A stretch of DNA of 64,000 nucleotides from Frankia sp. AiPs1 (lineage in GTDB: Bacteria; Actinomycetota; Actinomycetes; Frankiales; Frankiaceae). The first letter of the stretch is position 1. Each line of letters starts with the position of its first letter. Positions 52,532-63,467 of the stretch are shown one piece after another. The stretch spans positions 1 to 64,000 of the forward strand of contig NZ_JAMQQF010000002.1 of NCBI RefSeq assembly GCF_023716945.1, in the 5' to 3' direction. The translations under genes and the position numbers were made by a program. The notes beneath the pieces were generated by a model. That model ran no database searches. It saw nothing but the letters and a program-made list of their open reading frames with translations, and was not told the origin of the DNA.

Positions 52532-54244
52532 CTAGGCGCGGTAGAGCCGTTCGTGGACCAGACGGACGGCCATGGCGCCCTCGCCGACCGCGGCGGCCAC
52601 CCGCTTCACCGATCCGCTGCGTACGTCCCCGACCGCGAACACCCCGCGCCGGCTGGTCTCCAGCACCAGGGGGCAGGGATCGGGCGATCCGTCGCCGGCC
52701 ATGTCCGGTTCGGCGGCCGGTTCGGCGTCCACCCCCGTCCGGACGAATCCCCGGTCGTCGAGGGCGACCTGATCGGCGAGCCAGTCCGTGTGCGGGCGGG
52801 CCCCGATGAACAAGAACAGGGCCCGGGCGGGCACCTCCTCCTGTGCGCCGGTCTGCTTGTCCTCGAGGATCACGGCCTCCAGAGTGCCCCCTCCGCGCAG
52901 GCCGCTGATCTCCCGGTGCCGGCGCACCTCAATGGACGGGCTGCGGACGATCTGGTCGACGAGGTACCGCGACATGTCGCGGCTCAGATCATCGTGGCGG
53001 ATGCACAGGTGCACGAAGCCGGCGTGCCGGGCCAGATACAGCGCCGCCTGTCCGGCCGAGTTGCCGCCGCCTATCACGACGACGGGATCGCCTCGGCAGG
53101 TCTGGGCCTCGACCAGCGTCGCCGCGCGGAAGACGGACGTGCCTTCAAACTCCTGCAGGCCGGGCACGGTCAACTCCCGGTACCGCGCCCCGGTCGCGAT
53201 TACCACGGTCCGCGCAGCCAGCGTCTCACCATTGTCGAGGGTCACCTGGTGCAGCCCGTCGTTGCGGCCGAGGGCCACGGCCCGGGAGGGCATGCTGAGG
53301 CAGGCTCCGAACTTCTCCGCCTGCAGCACCGCTCGTTCGGCCAGATCGCCGCCGGAGATGCCGGACGGAAACCCGAGATAGTTCTCGATCCGGGGGGAGG
53401 TGGCGGCCTGCCCGCCAGTGGCGAGGCAGTCCAGCGTGACGGTCGCCAGTCCTTCGGATGCCCCGTACACCGACGCCGCCAGGCCGGCGGGGCCGGCGCC
53501 CACGACGATCAGATCCCAGGTGGATCCCGCCTGGGCGGGCGCCGGCAGTCCGACCGCACGCGCGAGTTCCGCGATACTCGGGTTGCGCAGCACCCGTCGT
53601 CCCCAGCCGACCACCGGGGTGTCCGCCGGTTCGACGGCGAGGGTACGCAGCAGCTCCTCGGCGGACGGGTCGTTTTCCAGACAGACCCACTGGTGCGGCA
53701 GCCGGTTGCGCGCGGCGAAATCCCGCAGCCGGCGGGCCTGGGGGCTGTAGCGGGACCCGACGATGCGCAGTCCCGCGCCCAGGCCGACGAGGAGCCACCG
53801 GCGCACCAGGTAGGCCCGCAGTACCAGGTCCCCCAGGCCAGGATCGGTCGCCACGAGCCGCCGCAGCCGGTCCAGTGGGACGGCAAGGACCTCGCCGGAT
53901 TTCCGGACCACCGCGGAGGTGAAGGCCGTCTGCCCGGAGAGCAGACTGAGCTCACCGAGGAAGCGACGTTCACCGTGCAGGCTGATCTGCCGTTCGCGCG
54001 CAGTCCCGTAGCCATCGACGGAAGCGACCAGACCGGACAGCACCACGAAGAAGTCGGTCGTCCGGTCGCCTTCCCGAAACAGCAGGTCCCCGACCGTGGT
54101 GGGGCGTCGTCGGCCGACGGCCTCCAGTGCGGCGAGCTGGTCGACACCCAGACGCGGGTAGGCCCCGTGGGTGTCCGGCGTCTCGGTGATCTGCCCGGCA
54201 GCCGCCGGCCCGGCGCCGCCGATGTCCTCCTGGCTGGGCTGCAT
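52532..54244 (-). CDS. FAD-dependent thioredoxin-reductase-like protein with cyclic-nucleotide-binding domain
   Basis: The product has 570 residues in three parts: a cNMP-binding domain (about 30-150, GDRTTDFFVVLSGLVASVDG, LSLLSGQTAFTSAVVRKSGE), a thioredoxin-like insert (165-235, RYSPQARRLRDFAARNRLPH) whose CxxC is replaced by SPQA, and a reductase (240-570, VVGAGPAGLAASVYGASEGL, VVIGGGNSAGQAALYLARHA, GVFAVGDVRSGSVKRVAAAV). The usual redox CATC site is absent: only one Cys (EAQTCRGD) lies there. This fits a known actinomycete family of FAD/cNMP oxidoreductases. It could shuttle electrons directly, with cAMP as signal. A dyad (54416-54433) lies in its upstream region. Confidence 0.85.
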   Translation of the reverse strand: MQPSQEDIGGAGPAAAGQITETPDTHGAYPRLGVDQLAALEAVGRRRPTTVGDLLFREGDRTTDFFVVLSGLVASVDGYGTARERQISLHGERRFLGELSLLSGQTAFTSAVVRKSGEVLAVPLDRLRRLVATDPGLGDLVLRAYLVRRWLLVGLGAGLRIVGSRYSPQARRLRDFAARNRLPHQWVCLENDPSAEELLRTLAVEPADTPVVGWGRRVLRNPSIAELARAVGLPAPAQAGSTWDLIVVGAGPAGLAASVYGASEGLATVTLDCLATGGQAATSPRIENYLGFPSGISGGDLAERAVLQAEKFGACLSMPSRAVALGRNDGLHQVTLDNGETLAARTVVIATGARYRELTVPGLQEFEGTSVFRAATLVEAQTCRGDPVVVIGGGNSAGQAALYLARHAGFVHLCIRHDDLSRDMSRYLVDQIVRSPSIEVRRHREISGLRGGGTLEAVILEDKQTGAQEEVPARALFLFIGARPHTDWLADQVALDDRGFVRTGVDAEPAAEPDMAGDGSPDPCPLVLETSRRGVFAVGDVRSGSVKRVAAAVGEGAMAVRLVHERLYRA

Positions 54245-54646
54245 CGGATCCTCCGTTCGCCATCAGGGTCGACGAAAATCGATGATCAGAGCTCGGACCC
54301 GGACCCGGAGCTGCCAGTGAACTGATCGCGGGAGGGCGAATCGGCGGAGGCGGTCTGGGTGCTGGACGCCCCGGCGTCGGACGCTTCGACCGCAGGGGCG
54401 CGTTGGCGAAATGGCCTACCCCCAGGTGGGTAGATTCATGATCCAGATCTTCCGAGCGTAACTCATGGTTGCTTGTTGACTACATAGACCATGCTTCCCT
54501 GGGCGTACCTTGATGGCAACCGCAGACTCGGGACGAAGGGGTGAACCTGCGCGGTCCGGGCACCTCAGAACAACCAGGCCGTTCGAGGTGGACGGACCGG
54601 AGAGTGCCGGACTGTCGGACGGGGTGTGCCGAAGTGGACCTCGTCG
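54245..54646. other. gap with promoter-like features upstream of the reductase
   Basis: About 400 bases between the reductase start and the 3' end of the zinc-finger gene. It contains CGGACCCGGACCCGG (direct repeats of GGACCC) and the dyad 54416-54433. The stretch 54430-54500 is AT-richer and may hold promoters. No gene is seen. Confidence 0.45.
54416..54433. promoter_or_regulatory. CsoR-like dyad CTACCC...GGGTAG
   Basis: CTACCCCCAGGTGGGTAG has 6-bp arms around a 6-bp centre, and the C-tract/G-tract with TA ends resembles CsoR/RcnR-family operators (copper, persulfide or formaldehyde sensors). It lies about 170 bp upstream of the reductase start. No CsoR gene is in the window. Confidence 0.4.
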
Positions 54647-54913
54647 TCAGACGTAGACCTCGTCGACGTAGCACCACCGCCAGTCCTCGCCCGGCTCGAA
54701 CGACTGCACGATGGGATGCCCGATTGCGTGCGCGTGGGCCCGGGCATGCCGCAACGGCGACGAGTCGCAGCATCCGACATGACCGCAGGTCAGGCAGAGC
54801 CTCAGGTGCACCCAGGGGGAGCCGATCCGCAGGCATTCGGCGCACCCCTGTGGGGTGAGCGGTTCGACGGGACGCACCAGACGGAGATGCGGATCGATGG
54901 CGATGGTCATCAT
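54647..54913 (-). CDS. UBP-type zinc-finger protein
   Basis: The product has 88 residues from the ATG at 54911-54913 (GGAGAAC precedes). The body is one UBP-type zinc finger: CAECLRIGSPWVHLRLCLTC then GHVGCCDSSPLRHARAHAHA, IGHPIVQSFEPGEDWRWCYV. The Cys/His set that binds two or three zinc ions is complete. Bacterial copies are small stand-alone proteins of unknown role, often next to redox-related or stress genes; here the cNMP-binding reductase is the nearest neighbour on the same strand. A perfect palindrome at 55037-55056 lies in its upstream region. Confidence 0.8.
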   Translation of the reverse strand: MMTIAIDPHLRLVRPVEPLTPQGCAECLRIGSPWVHLRLCLTCGHVGCCDSSPLRHARAHAHAIGHPIVQSFEPGEDWRWCYVDEVYV

Positions 54914-55036
54914 GTTCTCCGAACATCGACTGTTCTACGTGACGGCGTTGTGGTCCGCCGTGAAGGCGGTCCGGCTCACCGGGCCCGCCGAGTCCAGCGC
55001 CACGTGCGGTACGGTCCAGCGTCGCGACGTCTGTCT

Positions 55037-55056
55037 TCGGGGGTACGTACCCCCGA
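55037..55056. promoter_or_regulatory. 20-bp perfect palindrome
   Basis: TCGGGGGTACGTACCCCCGA is a gapless 20-bp inverted repeat, 124 bp upstream of the zinc-finger gene start and at the left edge of IS256 debris. It may be an operator for the zinc-finger gene or part of the IS. Chance is very unlikely. Confidence 0.5.
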
Positions 55057-55062
55057 GCGGCC

Positions 55063-55350
55063 GTCGGCGTGTCCGGATCTGTTGGGCTCGGTGTTGAAGG
55101 CGTTCGCGGAGGAGTTGATGAACGCCGAGGTCGACGGTGTCCGTCACGAGGTCGACGGGGTCTGTAACGCCGAGTACGGGGAAATATCACCGAATCGGCC
55201 GAAGCGTCGAAATGGGTACCGGATTCGGGAGTGGGCGACCCGCGCGGGAACGAGTGATCTGGCGATTCCGAAGGTGCGGACGGGGTCGTACTTCCCGGAG
55301 TGGTTACTGGCGCGCCGGCGGCTCCGTCGAAAAAGCAGCCCGCAGCGTAA
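55063..55350 (+). mobile_element. IS256-family transposase, N-terminal remnant
   Basis: The plus frame reads PDLLGSVLKAFAEELMNAEV, CNAEYGEISPNRPKRRNGYR, REWATRAGTSDLAIPKVRTG and SYFPEWLLARRR. This is the N-terminal region of an IS256 (mutator) transposase. A short duplication (EVDGVRHEVDGVC) interrupts it, and similarity stops where the DDE domain should follow. No terminal repeats seen. Confidence 0.7.
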
Positions 55351-55487
55351 ACAGCTTAATAGCGACTGTCCGGATTCAACGGGGCACATCACCTCTACAT
55401 CGCCGTCAAGATCGAATATGGGTTAGTCGGCGAGGTTGTCCCCGAGTGCCATCAAGGATCACTACCCGGCGCCCGTCTGCTGACCGT

Positions 55488-55661
55488 CTAACTTTCCTTA
55501 GCGGTCTGGCGGCGAGTGTCCAGGAGATGGTCGGCGAGCCAGACCAGAGCGGGGCCGTTCGCGTCCAGCCCCGGTAGCAGCCGGATCGCCTCGAAGGCGT
55601 CCTCGATGCAGCCGACCAACAGCTCACGTTCGTCCTCGAGGGTGTTTGCGGCGGCAGCCAT
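55488..55661 (-). CDS. 57-residue hypothetical protein
   Basis: ATG at 55659-55661 follows AAAGGGAGAGTC, a good ribosome site. The product MAAAANTLEDERELLVGCIE then DAFEAIRLLPGLDANGPALV and WLADHLLDTRRQTAKES is helical and acidic, with no membrane segment. The composition is typical for coding. I know no family. It lies alone between IS256 debris and the orphan PDZ gene. It could be a small adaptor or an antitoxin-like protein (inferred weakly). Confidence 0.45.
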   Translation of the reverse strand: MAAAANTLEDERELLVGCIEDAFEAIRLLPGLDANGPALVWLADHLLDTRRQTAKES

Positions 55662-55796
55662 GACTCTCCCTTTCGCAGCGGGTGGTCGGATGCTTCCCCT
55701 GCAGGTGTGCCCCGTCTGGCGCCGGCGAACACAGGCCGGCCCGGACAGTCAGATCGGCCGGTCAGAGGGCGTGACCGTCACCTGCCGGTCGCCTCC

Positions 55797-56072
55797 TCAG
55801 CCCCGGAGACCGAACGTGACCTTCTGTTCGGGCTGGAGGCCGCGAAGGTCCGCGAAGAAATCCTCGGTCGAGGTGACGGGTTTTCCGTTGAAGGTGCGGA
55901 TGACATCACCCGGGCGGATTCCGGCATGGTCGGCGGGACCGCCTGCGACGACGGCGAGGACGAGGACGCCAGTGGTGACATCCAGGCCGAGTTGTCCGGC
56001 GATCTGCGGGGTCAGGGCGGTGACCTGAACGCCGAGAAAGAGTGATGCACCCCGCTCGAGCCTGGGAGACAT
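55797..56072 (-). pseudogene. orphan PDZ domain from an HtrA-like protease
   Basis: The minus frame contains FLGVQVTALTPQIAGQLGLD, VVAGGPADHAGIRPGDVIRT and FNGKPVTSTEDFFADL, a standard HtrA-type PDZ domain, ending QPEQKVTFGLRG and a stop. From the ATG at 56070-56072 it has 91 residues. The trypsin-like protease domain that should precede it is missing; instead the sequence runs into an IS701 transposase remnant on the other strand at 56073. It is most likely the surviving 3' end of a protease gene cut by the IS, though the small ORF could still be made. Confidence 0.55.
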
Positions 56073-56715
56073 ATTCCTGCGCCGATGGTTCGAAAGGACC
56101 CCGGCTGTACGACTGGGCGCTGGTCGACACGATCGACCTCGCCGGACCGGACAACCGGCCCCAGCAGATCCTGATCCGCCGCTCACGCACCCGGAAGAAA
56201 GAACTCGCGTTTTTCCTCACCCACAGCCCACGGCCGGTCCCGCTCGCCACCCTTGTCACCGTCGCGGGACGCCGCTGGGGCATCGAGGAATGCCCCCAGT
56301 CAGGCAAGAACGAGATTGGCCTCGACCACTATCAGGTTCGGCTCTACCACGCCTGGTACCGGCACATCACGTTGGCGATGCTCGCTCACGCCTGGCTCGC
56401 TGTCACCGCGCGGAGAACCACGAGGAAAACCCGCCATCCGTCCGACCGACGATGACCGCGAGGGGATACCAGCGCCTTCCCCGCGGCCTCCCGATCGCCG
56501 AGCAGACGGAACCGGACAGGAACATGATGGCCCCGCTCACCCTCAACAAAATCCGTCACATCACCGCACTGTTCGGACAGGCCGTCATCCCACCAGCCGT
56601 GATCACCTGGTGGTCGGACTGGCGCCGCGGCCCCCAGGCACGCGCCCGCCACTACCACTTCCAGACCCGGATTCGCGCCGCCCAGCGGACCTCCAGCCCA
56701 GCAGCAGCCACATAG
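56073..56715 (+). mobile_element. IS701-family transposase, C-terminal remnant with frameshifts
   Basis: The frame gives TYSCADGSKGPRLYDWALVD, ILIRRSRTRKKELAFFLTHS, VTVAGRRWGIEECPQSGKNE and IGLDHYQVRLYHAWYRHITL, the C-terminal half of an IS701-like DDE transposase with its conserved Glu (IEE). Past 56455 the frame changes; the natural end (LTLNKIRHITALFGQAVIPP, ARARHYHFQTRI) is in another frame to 56715. The N-terminal half is absent. Confidence 0.7.
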
Positions 56716-56866
56716 AGATCACTGCTGCTGTACTACTAGGCCTTCCGGTGGTTCGTGGCTAAGCGTGCGGAGGCCGTGGCGGATTCCAGCTCCTCAAAGC
56801 CTTCCGCGTACCCATCCCCATCCCCACCCCCGCCTTCCCCGCACCCAACACCCAACGCCCCGCCCC

Positions 56867-56889
56867 GCCTCGCCTCGCCTCGCCTCGCT
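56867..56889. repeat. short tandem GCCTC repeats
   Basis: The 5-bp unit GCCTC repeats about four times just after a C-rich tract, in the gap between the IS701 remnant and the acyl-CoA dehydrogenase. It is a slippage-prone microsatellite without evident function. Confidence 0.6.
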
Positions 56890-56920
56890 TCCAGAGCCGG
56901 TACCCCAAAAAGCGAGAGGC

Positions 56921-58111
56921 TCATGGAGCCCCGCCGGCTGTCCAGGGGGCGAGGGTGATGTCCTTGCCGAGCAGGCGGGCGATCGTCGCGCGGTGGACCT
57001 CGTCGGGGCCGTCGTAGATGCGGGCGTAGCGGGCCCGCCGGTACATCGCTTCCAGCGGTGTGTCGGGGGTGAGGCCGAGTGCGCCGTGCACCTGGATGGC
57101 CCGGTCGACGACGTCGTGCAGCAGGGCGGCACCACGGGTCTTGACCATCCCGATCTCGAGGCGGGCGGGTGAACCACGGTCGACGGCCTCCGCGGCGTTG
57201 ATCAACGCGGCCCGGTGGTAGAAGATGTCCGTCGCGGATTCGGCGATGTAACGCTGGATCTCGCCCTTGTCGATGAGGCGGGAACCGTGGGCGAAGCGTT
57301 CGTGGGCGCGGGCCACCATCAGTTCGAAGGCTCGCTGCATCTGTCCGAGCCACCGCATCGCGTGGAAGATGCGGCCGGGACCGAGCCGCTTCTGGGCGAT
57401 GACGAAGCCGTTGCCGCGCGCGCCCAGCAGGTTGGTCGCGGGTACCCGGACGTCGGTCAGGCGGATCTCGCAGTGGTCGCCCGTGACGCTGTGGCGGCTG
57501 CCGAGTGTCGGCACGCTGCGCACGACGGTGTAACCGGGGGAGTCGGTCGGCACAATGATCGCTGACACCCGGCGGTGCCGGTCGGCGTCGGGGTCGGTGA
57601 CGGCGAAGACGGTGGTGAAGGCGGCGATGTTGGCCCCGGTCGTGAACCACTTGTGCGCGTTGACGACCCACTCGTCACCGTCGAGCACCGCGGTGGAGCG
57701 GATCAGCGTGGGGTCGGAGCCGGCGACCTCCGGCTCGGTCAGGCCCACCGACGAACGGATCTCGCCGGCAACGAGCGGCCCCAGCCAACGGTCGCGCTGC
57801 TCGGGGCTGGCGTGCTCCCGCAGCATCAGCGAATCCTGCATGGACCATGTCCCGACGGCGTTCTGCCCGTAGTGCGATCGTCCGATGGCCTCGTTGAGCA
57901 GCACGGTCTCCATGAAGGACCGACCGCCTCCGCCGAGGTCCGCCGGATGCCCGAGGGCCCAGATCCCGTGGGTCTTCGCCGCGGCCCGCAGCCGCGCCAG
58001 CCGGGCGACAGCCTCGTCCCCGCCCTCGTCCAGCTCGGGCTCGGCGGGGATCACCTCCTCGTCGATGAACCGCCGGACCTGGGTCTGTAGATCGTCGAAG
58101 TCCTTGCTCAC
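56921..58111 (-). CDS. acyl-CoA dehydrogenase, ACAD10/11-like partner
   Basis: The product has 396 residues. The start is GTG at 58109-58111, preceded by GGAGGGG; an ATG 33 nt upstream adds nothing conserved. Motifs: VGLTEPEVAGSDPTLIRSTA (FAD beta domain), RGNGFVIAQKRLGPGRIFHA then MRWLGQMQRAFELMVARAHE (helical domain), IQVHGALGLTPDTPLEAMYR (signature) and YDGPDEVHRATIARLLGKDI at the end. It lies 43 bp downstream of an APH-type kinase gene, the same two domains and order that are fused in animal ACAD10/ACAD11. The pair may handle hydroxyacyl-CoAs by phosphorylation and elimination (established for ACAD10/11; inferred here). Confidence 0.88.
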   Translation of the reverse strand: MSKDFDDLQTQVRRFIDEEVIPAEPELDEGGDEAVARLARLRAAAKTHGIWALGHPADLGGGGRSFMETVLLNEAIGRSHYGQNAVGTWSMQDSLMLREHASPEQRDRWLGPLVAGEIRSSVGLTEPEVAGSDPTLIRSTAVLDGDEWVVNAHKWFTTGANIAAFTTVFAVTDPDADRHRRVSAIIVPTDSPGYTVVRSVPTLGSRHSVTGDHCEIRLTDVRVPATNLLGARGNGFVIAQKRLGPGRIFHAMRWLGQMQRAFELMVARAHERFAHGSRLIDKGEIQRYIAESATDIFYHRAALINAAEAVDRGSPARLEIGMVKTRGAALLHDVVDRAIQVHGALGLTPDTPLEAMYRRARYARIYDGPDEVHRATIARLLGKDITLAPWTAGGAP

Positions 58112-58154
58112 CGTCGTCCCCTCCACTTGGCCGGTCCCACGCACGGATGTGACG

Positions 58155-59201
58155 TCAATGGTCGTGACTGGCGGTCCGCAGCAGGTCGGCGGCCTCCATC
58201 AGGTGGAACCGGACGAACTGGGCGTACTCCCGCAGGTCCTCGGTGGCGTCCATGTCACCGGCGACGCGACGCAGGTAGATCGCGTCCTTGATGATCGCCG
58301 CGCGCCAGTGCTCGAAGGCCAGATACACCACGAGCTGGCTGAGATCGCGGCCGGTGGCTGCCGCGTAGAGGCCCGCCAGCTCCCGTCCAGGAAGGAAGCC
58401 CGGGCCTTCGCAGACGCGCTGGGCCGGATGGGTGATCCGGCCGCGGCTGCTCTCCCAGTAGATGAGGAGGTGGGCGAGGTCGGTGAGTGGGTCACCGATC
58501 GTGGCCATCTCCCAGTCCAGGATCGCCTGGAGGCGGACCTGCCCGTCGGACAGGTCGACGACGAGGTTACCCAGCCGGTAGTCGCCGTGCACGAGCGAGG
58601 AGTACCGCGGGGCGGGGATCCGGTCGAGCAGGAGTGCGCCGAGCCGCTCGACCTCGGGCAGATCGCTGTGCGCGACGGCGTTCCACTGCCGCAGCCAGCT
58701 GGTGATCCGCCGCCGCAGGAAGTCGCCGGGCCGCCCGAACCCGTCGAGGCGCAGATCGTCCTCGCCCAGCTCGTGCAGACGTGCCATCGTGATGATCACC
58801 TGGCGGGAGAGCTCGGTGGCCTGCGGCGCGGAGATGCCCGCCGCGTCGCCTGGGCCGTGCACGATGGTCCCGGGCTGGAAGTCCATCAGGTAGAACGGCG
58901 CACCGAGAACGTCCGTCTCCTCGTGGTAGGCGTGCACGGCCGGAGTGGGCAGCCCGCGGCCGCGCAGGGCGTCGAGCACCGTGAACTCCCGGTGCATGTC
59001 GTGTGCCCTGGGGGCCGTCTGGCCGAGGGGCCGGCGCCGCAGCACGTACCGGCGGTCGTCCAGCCGCAGCAGGTACGTCAGGTTGGACGTGCCGCCGGCG
59101 AGCAGCTCGATCGACAGCTCCCGGTACGGGGGCACGCACCGGGCGAGGAACGCCCCCAGGGCCGCCCGGTCAACCAGGCCCAGCGGATCCGTCCTCACCA
59201 T
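58155..59201 (-). CDS. APH-type phosphotransferase (ACAD10/11-like kinase)
   Basis: The product has 348 residues from the ATG at 59199-59201. It has an aminoglycoside-phosphotransferase-like kinase fold: LAGGTSNLTYLLRLDDRRYV, LRRRPLGQTAPRAHDMHREF, the catalytic Brenner loop SSLVHGDYRLGNLVVDLSDG and the metal-binding LDWEMATIGDPLTDLAHLL. Such proteins next to acyl-CoA dehydrogenases phosphorylate hydroxyacyl-CoAs rather than antibiotics. Upstream, an AT-rich stretch at 59308-59342 (AATAATGTTTACAAAATC on the minus strand) is a likely promoter separating it from the TetR gene. Confidence 0.88.
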   Translation of the reverse strand: MVRTDPLGLVDRAALGAFLARCVPPYRELSIELLAGGTSNLTYLLRLDDRRYVLRRRPLGQTAPRAHDMHREFTVLDALRGRGLPTPAVHAYHEETDVLGAPFYLMDFQPGTIVHGPGDAAGISAPQATELSRQVIITMARLHELGEDDLRLDGFGRPGDFLRRRITSWLRQWNAVAHSDLPEVERLGALLLDRIPAPRYSSLVHGDYRLGNLVVDLSDGQVRLQAILDWEMATIGDPLTDLAHLLIYWESSRGRITHPAQRVCEGPGFLPGRELAGLYAAATGRDLSQLVVYLAFEHWRAAIIKDAIYLRRVAGDMDATEDLREYAQFVRFHLMEAADLLRTASHDH

Positions 59202-59424
59202 GGCTGCCCGTCCCTTCGCTGCCCGATCGGGCGCAGTGGTGCTCGCCGCGTGCCACGCCTCCCTCGGAGCGGCGATGGCAACCCAGGTGCTCGGCGAGCC
59301 CCGGGTACTCGATGATTTGACGATTTTGTAAACATTATTCTGGTGATGTGCTCGTTGCAAGGGCTCTCTGAGCGGCTAGAGCCGAGAGGTGCCCGAATCG
59401 TTGAGAAGATCGTCAACTTCGCCC

Positions 59425-60789
59425 TCAGAGGTCACCGAGGAGACCACGCGCCAGGATCACCGAGACCGTGTCGTCCGCCGTGTTCTCCCCCGGCCAGCCG
59501 GGCAGGAACAGATGGGTGTTGTAGGGGAACTCGACGAGCAGCGCGCACACGACCGCCTCGGCGCAGCGCCGGTTGAGCAGACCAGCCAACGGGGAGCCGT
59601 CCATCATCTGATCAAAGGTCGAACGGGCGAGCGTCGCGACCGAGCGGCGGACGCCGTTGAGCTCCGGAGCCTCGCCTGCACCGATCGTCCACGACCGGAG
59701 GACGGCGGCGTGGCGGGGATAGCCCGCCAGGTAGCGCTGCACCCAGGGCCGCACGGTCGGGAGGCAGCCCGGGCCCCTGCCGACGGCCGAAGCCGACCCC
59801 AACCAGCCGGTGAGATGGGCGGCAGCCTGGTCGGTGAGGTCGGCGACGATGTCACCGTGATCGCGCCAGTAGGTGTAGACGCTGGCATAACCGACGTCCG
59901 CCGCCGCGGCGATGTCCTTGATGCTGGTTCCGTGCAGCCCCTGCCGGGCGGAGACGTCCGCCGCGGCCGTGATGATCCGCTGGACGGTGCCCGCGCCCCG
60001 GCTGGTCAGCGGACGGCGCAGGCGCAGCGCCCCCGCTCCCGAACCCGGCCCCGCTCCCGAACCCGACGGCCGTGGCACCGACTCGGCGACGACCAGGCCC
60101 GGCGTTCGGCGGGTGCGCCGGGGTGCCTGCCTGATCTCGCCGAACCCCGTCACGCTGGCCGGAAACATCGCGAGCTGGAACACGCGGGCGAAGGTCTCCG
60201 CGAGGTCGGTCTCCGAACACGTCCACGGAACGCGCGTGCGCAGCTCGTGGACGCGCTGCGCGGTGGTCAGCAGCGCGGTCGCCAGCGCGGGCGGGTCCAG
60301 ATCCACCCCCGCCTCCTCGATCCGCGCCCCGACGACCTCGCACCAGCGGTCGATGAACCGCCGGGCAGGTTCGACCAGCGAGGCGTCGCCCGGGTCGGCG
60401 GCCCGCCACAGCGAGAACGTCGCGTTGTGGCGGTGCACGAGGAGACCGAAGCCATGCAGCCACATGCGCAGCTCGTCGAACCCACCGTGTTCGGGGCCCA
60501 GTCGACCGAGACGGCGACCGTGACGCAGCAGATCCGCACCGAGGTCGGCCATGAGCACCCGAAAGATCTCGGTCTTGTTCGCGAAGTACCGATAGACCGA
60601 CGTGCCGGTGCGACCGGACGCTTCGCCGATCGCCTCTACTGTGACCCCGTGGTAGCCCCGCGCACCGAACAGCGCACGAGCCGCCTCGATGATCTCGGCC
60701 TGGGCACGATTGCCGTGACGGCCCAGAGCGAGGGCATCATCCTGCGCAACGCGGTGGACCGGGATCGGCCGTACCGGAGGCGACGCCAC
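59425..60789 (-). CDS. double TetR-family regulator (two TetR units fused)
   Basis: The product has 454 residues; single TetR proteins have about 200. The first HTH lies at about 28-75 (IIEAARALFGARGYHGVTVE, AIGEASGRTGTSVYRYFANK), followed by its ligand domain. A Gly/Ser/Ala-rich linker (SGSGAGPGSGAGA) leads to a second HTH at about 265-312 (TVQRIITAAADVSARQGLHG, TSIKDIAAAADVGYASVYTY) and its own C-terminal domain. Both HTHs look intact, so one chain may act as a pseudo-dimer. It is upstream of the APH/acyl-CoA dehydrogenase pair on the same strand and probably controls it. The ClpB gene follows downstream on the same strand after 50 bp. Confidence 0.82.
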   Translation of the reverse strand: MASPPVRPIPVHRVAQDDALALGRHGNRAQAEIIEAARALFGARGYHGVTVEAIGEASGRTGTSVYRYFANKTEIFRVLMADLGADLLRHGRRLGRLGPEHGGFDELRMWLHGFGLLVHRHNATFSLWRAADPGDASLVEPARRFIDRWCEVVGARIEEAGVDLDPPALATALLTTAQRVHELRTRVPWTCSETDLAETFARVFQLAMFPASVTGFGEIRQAPRRTRRTPGLVVAESVPRPSGSGAGPGSGAGALRLRRPLTSRGAGTVQRIITAAADVSARQGLHGTSIKDIAAAADVGYASVYTYWRDHGDIVADLTDQAAAHLTGWLGSASAVGRGPGCLPTVRPWVQRYLAGYPRHAAVLRSWTIGAGEAPELNGVRRSVATLARSTFDQMMDGSPLAGLLNRRCAEAVVCALLVEFPYNTHLFLPGWPGENTADDTVSVILARGLLGDL

Positions 60790-60839
60790 CGCCAGATCCT
60801 ACGAGTTACCAGAACCCGGTAGTGGTGGTTCGGCGGCGG

Positions 60840-63457
<2,618 letters not shown>

Positions 63458-63467
<10 letters not shown>

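Noticed and set aside
52553..54325. A 590-codon plus-strand frame
   Set aside because: Shadow of the cNMP/FAD reductase.
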